From NCBI RefSeq assembly GCF_001808955.1, contig NZ_KV795243.1:11038-75037 (forward strand): a stretch of 64,000 nt of DNA, written 5' to 3'. The notes under the pieces are model-generated. The model had not been told where the DNA came from. It worked only from the letters and a program-made list of their open reading frames with translations, and did no database searches. Shown here in pieces: positions 61,455 to 64,000 of the stretch (its first letter is position 1; the number at the start of each line of letters is the position of its first letter). The translations under genes were made by a program, and so were the position numbers. This stretch comes from Rothia sp. HMSC078H08. Lineage in GTDB: Bacteria; Actinomycetota; Actinomycetes; Actinomycetales; Micrococcaceae.

Positions 61455-61681
61455 GGTGTACTCCTCAGGCTGAAGGGCGATGTGTGTTCATTTCCAGTCT
61501 AGAGGGTTCGGCCCGCGCCCGGCGAGGTGCCGCGCGCTCGCCGGTCAGCGGCTGCTGAGCGCTGATTAGGGTAGAGCAACCGGAGCCGCGCCCACAAGGG
61601 GAGTAAGATGGGGTGATATTTATCAGCGGCAACGCTGAACACACAGACATCTACCCGCAACGCTCATCCGCTGGAGGATCA

Positions 61682-63265
61682 TTGAGTTCACGCCCCAAAA
61701 AAGCGCCTCTCGTCGGTAACCCGGCGAAGACACCCTACAAGCCCTGGCCTGCTCTCTGGTCCCTGGTTGTTGGCTTCTTCATGATCCTGGTGGATGGCAA
61801 TATCGTCACCATCGCCCTGCCGCACATGCTGCAGGATCTGGATGCATCCCTGTCGGCGGGCATGTGGGTGACGAGCGCCTACCTGCTGGCGTATGCGGTG
61901 CCGCTGCTCATTACCGGCCGTATGGGTGACCGCTTCGGTCAGAAGAACCTGTACATGATCGGTATGGCTATTTTTACGCTTGCTTCCTTGTGGTGTGGTC
62001 TGGCGCCGAACGTTGAATCGCTGATTACTGCCCGCGTGGTGCAGGGCCTGGGTGCGTCGCTGATGACCCCGCAGACCATGTCTCTGATTACGCTGATGTT
62101 CCCGCCGAATGCGCGCGGTGTTGCGATGAGTATTTGGGGTGCGACTGCGGGCGTCGCCTCGCTGGTTGGCCCGATTCTGGGCGGCGTGCTCGTGGATGCT
62201 CTGAACTGGAGCTGGATTTTCTTCATCAACATTCCGGTTGGCCTGGTCGGCCTGTTCTTGGCGTGGCGTAACGTGCCGGTGTTCGAGCAGAAGAAGCACA
62301 GCTTCGACTGGTTGGGTGTGGTGCTTTCGGCGGTCGGCCTGTTCCTGCTGGTTTTCGGTATTCAGGAAGGCGCCACCTACGACTGGGGCACCATCACTGA
62401 CTCGTTTATGGGTACTGGTATTGCGGTGAGCGTGTGGGGTCTGATTATTGCCGGCATTCTGGTGCTGGGTCTGTTCATTGGTTGGCAGGCTATTAACCCG
62501 CGTGAGCCGCTGGTTCCGCTGAGCCTGTTCAGTGACCGTAACTTCTCCGTGTCGAATGTGGCTATCTCCGCTATGGGTGTGGTCGCTATCAGCATGGCAT
62601 TCCCGCTGACCCTGTACCTGCAGCAGGTGGAGGGCCTGGACCCGACCCAGGCTGCGCTGATGACCGCCCCGATGGCGTTGTTCTCGGGCGCGTTGGCGCC
62701 GGTGGTGGGTGCGCGTCTGAACCGTAACGACCCGAAGTGGATTGCCGTGATTGGCTTTACGTTGCTGGTTATTGGTTTTGCTCTGCTCCGCCCGACGATG
62801 GTTGCGGACGGCAACCTGTGGCTGATGGTTGGCCCGATGATTATTCTGGGCGCGGCGAACTCCTGCATTTGGGGTCCGCTGTCGGTGTCTGCGACCCGTA
62901 ACCTGCCGCCGCAGCGTGCCGGTGCCGGTTCGGGCGTGTACAACGAGACCCGCCAGATGGCGTCGGTGCTGGGTTCGGCTGCGATTACGACCATCATGGC
63001 TTCTGCGATTACTTCGCACCTGTCTGCCTTGGGCCCGGCTGCCGCAGCGGGCGGTGGCTCTCACGACGGTGCTGCTGGAGGCGTGCTTCCGCAGATTCTA
63101 CGTGAACCCTACGCGGTGGCAATGGCTGATTCCATGATGCTACCCCTGGTCGCCGCGGCGGTGGGCGCCGTCGTGTGCCTGTTCTACGCCTCCATGAAGA
63201 CCTCCGAGGCAAAAGCCGCCGCACAGAACGCTGAGGCAGAGCCTGAGTCAGAAAACACTAAATAG
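61682..63265 (+). CDS. MFS drug exporter, DHA2 (14-helix) family
   Basis: The start at TTG 61682 follows GGAGG at 61673-61677; GTG 61613 is an alternative adding 23 residues. The 527-residue protein has 14 helices. Key motifs are LVDGNIVTIALPHMLQDL, GRMGDRFGQKN (motif A), ARVVQGLGASLMTPQTMSL (motif B) and GATAGVASLVGPILGGVLVD (motif C of exporters). It should export drugs or metabolites using the proton gradient. The last helix is followed by a short acidic Ala/Glu tail. Confidence 0.92.
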   Translation: MSSRPKKAPLVGNPAKTPYKPWPALWSLVVGFFMILVDGNIVTIALPHMLQDLDASLSAGMWVTSAYLLAYAVPLLITGRMGDRFGQKNLYMIGMAIFTLASLWCGLAPNVESLITARVVQGLGASLMTPQTMSLITLMFPPNARGVAMSIWGATAGVASLVGPILGGVLVDALNWSWIFFINIPVGLVGLFLAWRNVPVFEQKKHSFDWLGVVLSAVGLFLLVFGIQEGATYDWGTITDSFMGTGIAVSVWGLIIAGILVLGLFIGWQAINPREPLVPLSLFSDRNFSVSNVAISAMGVVAISMAFPLTLYLQQVEGLDPTQAALMTAPMALFSGALAPVVGARLNRNDPKWIAVIGFTLLVIGFALLRPTMVADGNLWLMVGPMIILGAANSCIWGPLSVSATRNLPPQRAGAGSGVYNETRQMASVLGSAAITTIMASAITSHLSALGPAAAAGGGSHDGAAGGVLPQILREPYAVAMADSMMLPLVAAAVGAVVCLFYASMKTSEAKAAAQNAEAEPESENTK

Positions 63266-63627
63266 AAGGCTTATCAAAACGTTTTACGTCATAAACGGTG
63301 CATAACCTGAGATACGGTGCGAATACCGGGACAAACTAGATGCACTCTGTGTATGATGAGGCGGGTCACCGTCGAACAGAAGAGAACCAAGAACGGCTCT
63401 TTTGCCTCCATCGGAGGGTTCGGCAGTGACCGCTGTCTTTTAAATGCCGCGCTCACTCGCGGCACGCCGACTGCATATCGGCGGCAGCGACACACATGAC
63501 CACTAAACCACGCGGTAGTCGCCTGATACTTCTACTCACCATAGAACCGGACCCGTACGACCCATACCGTGCGCAACGTCAGATGATGCAACCTCCCGCG
63601 TGGTCAAGATACGAAGAGAGATACTTT
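63266..63627. other. Intergenic region upstream of the secreted protein gene
   Basis: I see no gene in these 362 bases. A short GCCGA/TCGGC dyad lies near 63468-63482. No clear promoter or terminator is visible. Confidence 0.5.
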
Positions 63628-64000
63628 ATGGCTTTCTCCCTGTCCCCCCGCCTGGTGCGTACCGCGCTCGCTTCGGCGGCCCTGCTGGTACTCGGCACGG
63701 TCGCGGCGCCCGCGGCTAACGCCTACAACCCCGACATCGACGGCGACGGCATCCCCAACACCTGGGAGATGAAGGGCTACGACGCCGACGGCGACGGCAA
63801 AATCGACGTGGACTACCCCGCGATGGGCGCCAATCCGCTGAAGAAGGATATCTTCGTGGAGATGGACTACATGCCCGGCCTGCTCGCCAGCGAGGAAGAG
63901 CTCGACCGCATCACCGAATCCTTCGCGCAGCTTCCCGTGCGCAACCCGAACGGCACCGTCGGCATCAACATCCACCTGGACGCCGGTAGCGCCCGCAGCG
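63628..64000 (+). CDS. Secreted Ca-binding-repeat protein, 3' end outside window
   Basis: The frame begins at ATG 63628 and runs off the window; 124 codons are visible. The signal peptide has SPRLVRTALASAALLVLG and a probable cleavage after ANA near residue 32. Next come two calcium-binding-like Asp repeats, DIDGDGIPNTWE and DADGDGKIDVDYP, of the thrombospondin-3/EF-hand-like type, followed by NPLKKDIFVEMDYMPG. The last pattern resembles the start of secreted zinc metalloproteases of actinobacteria, but no catalytic motif is visible in the part shown. Confidence 0.85.
   Translation, partial: MAFSLSPRLVRTALASAALLVLGTVAAPAANAYNPDIDGDGIPNTWEMKGYDADGDGKIDVDYPAMGANPLKKDIFVEMDYMPGLLASEEELDRITESFAQLPVRNPNGTVGINIHLDAGSARS

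Noticed and set aside
1..64000. tRNA, rRNA, transposase or phage genes
   Set aside because: I looked for cloverleaf-like segments, rRNA cores, DDE or serine/tyrosine recombinase motifs and phage structural genes and recognised none. The accessory genes therefore lack an obvious mobile-element vehicle in the window.

Overview
The window looks like a chromosome segment of an oral actinobacterium of the genus Rothia, most probably R. mucilaginosa or a close relative. The evidence is moderately high GC with Actinobacteria-style codon use, frequent GTG/TTG starts, pdxS-pdxT vitamin B6 synthesis, a GT87 mannosyltransferase, and three tandem subtilases carrying SLH repeats. From memory, such subtilases are the gluten-degrading enzymes reported for R. 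mucilaginosa. The species call is an inference, not a database match.

Layout. 1-6.5 kb: GT87 mannosyltransferase (5' end off window), a large acidic single-pass membrane protein, a CPBP/CAAX-type protease and an M18 aminopeptidase. 6.5-8.1 kb: an AT-rich islet with a Schlafen/AlbA_2-like gene. 8.2-11.4 kb: two divergent paralogous lipoproteins with the same promoter/operator and the same terminator, around an AT-rich membrane-protein gene. 11.4-15.2 kb: pdxT, pdxS and a Na+/H+ antiporter. 15.2-17.1 kb: an islet with an AIPR/DGQHR-like gene. 17.2-20.8 kb: MATE exporter, nadE and an AT-rich islet with small genes. 20.8-33.5 kb: three tandem secreted S8-SLH subtilases. 33.7-38.3 kb: five paralogous small membrane proteins. 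38.5-47.5 kb: DUF4870 protein, purA, corA, an unknown protein, a FecCD-type siderophore uptake locus with a DtxR/IdeR-like box, and a DUF1963 protein. 47.5-52.9 kb: an AlbA_2/HATPase regulator with an operator-like repeat array, a metY-like enzyme, a CoA-binding protein and an Abi_2 HEPN gene preceded by a candidate small RNA. 53-64 kb: amino-acid ABC transporter, TRIC-type channel, small unknown genes, GNAT, ahpD-ahpC, a second GNAT, acylphosphatase, an NAD(P)-binding protein, a DHA2-type MFS exporter and the start of a secreted Ca-binding protein.

The most striking pattern is that several accessory genes, three of them defence-type, each sit between two copies of the neighbouring host gene's own transcription terminator: AlbA_2-like (6469 and 8050), AIPR-like (15212 and 17086), Abi_2 (51538 and 52834) and a GNAT (57528 and 58178, where the copy also includes the 3' end of ahpD). 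A weaker case surrounds the small-gene islet at 19.9-20.6 kb. Each repeat is private to its locus, so this is not a dispersed repeat family. It suggests recombination-mediated cargo insertion at terminators. The second notable item is the Abi_2 locus, where a consensus-like promoter drives a predicted RNA of about 55 nt ending in a hairpin and T run directly upstream of a HEPN protein.
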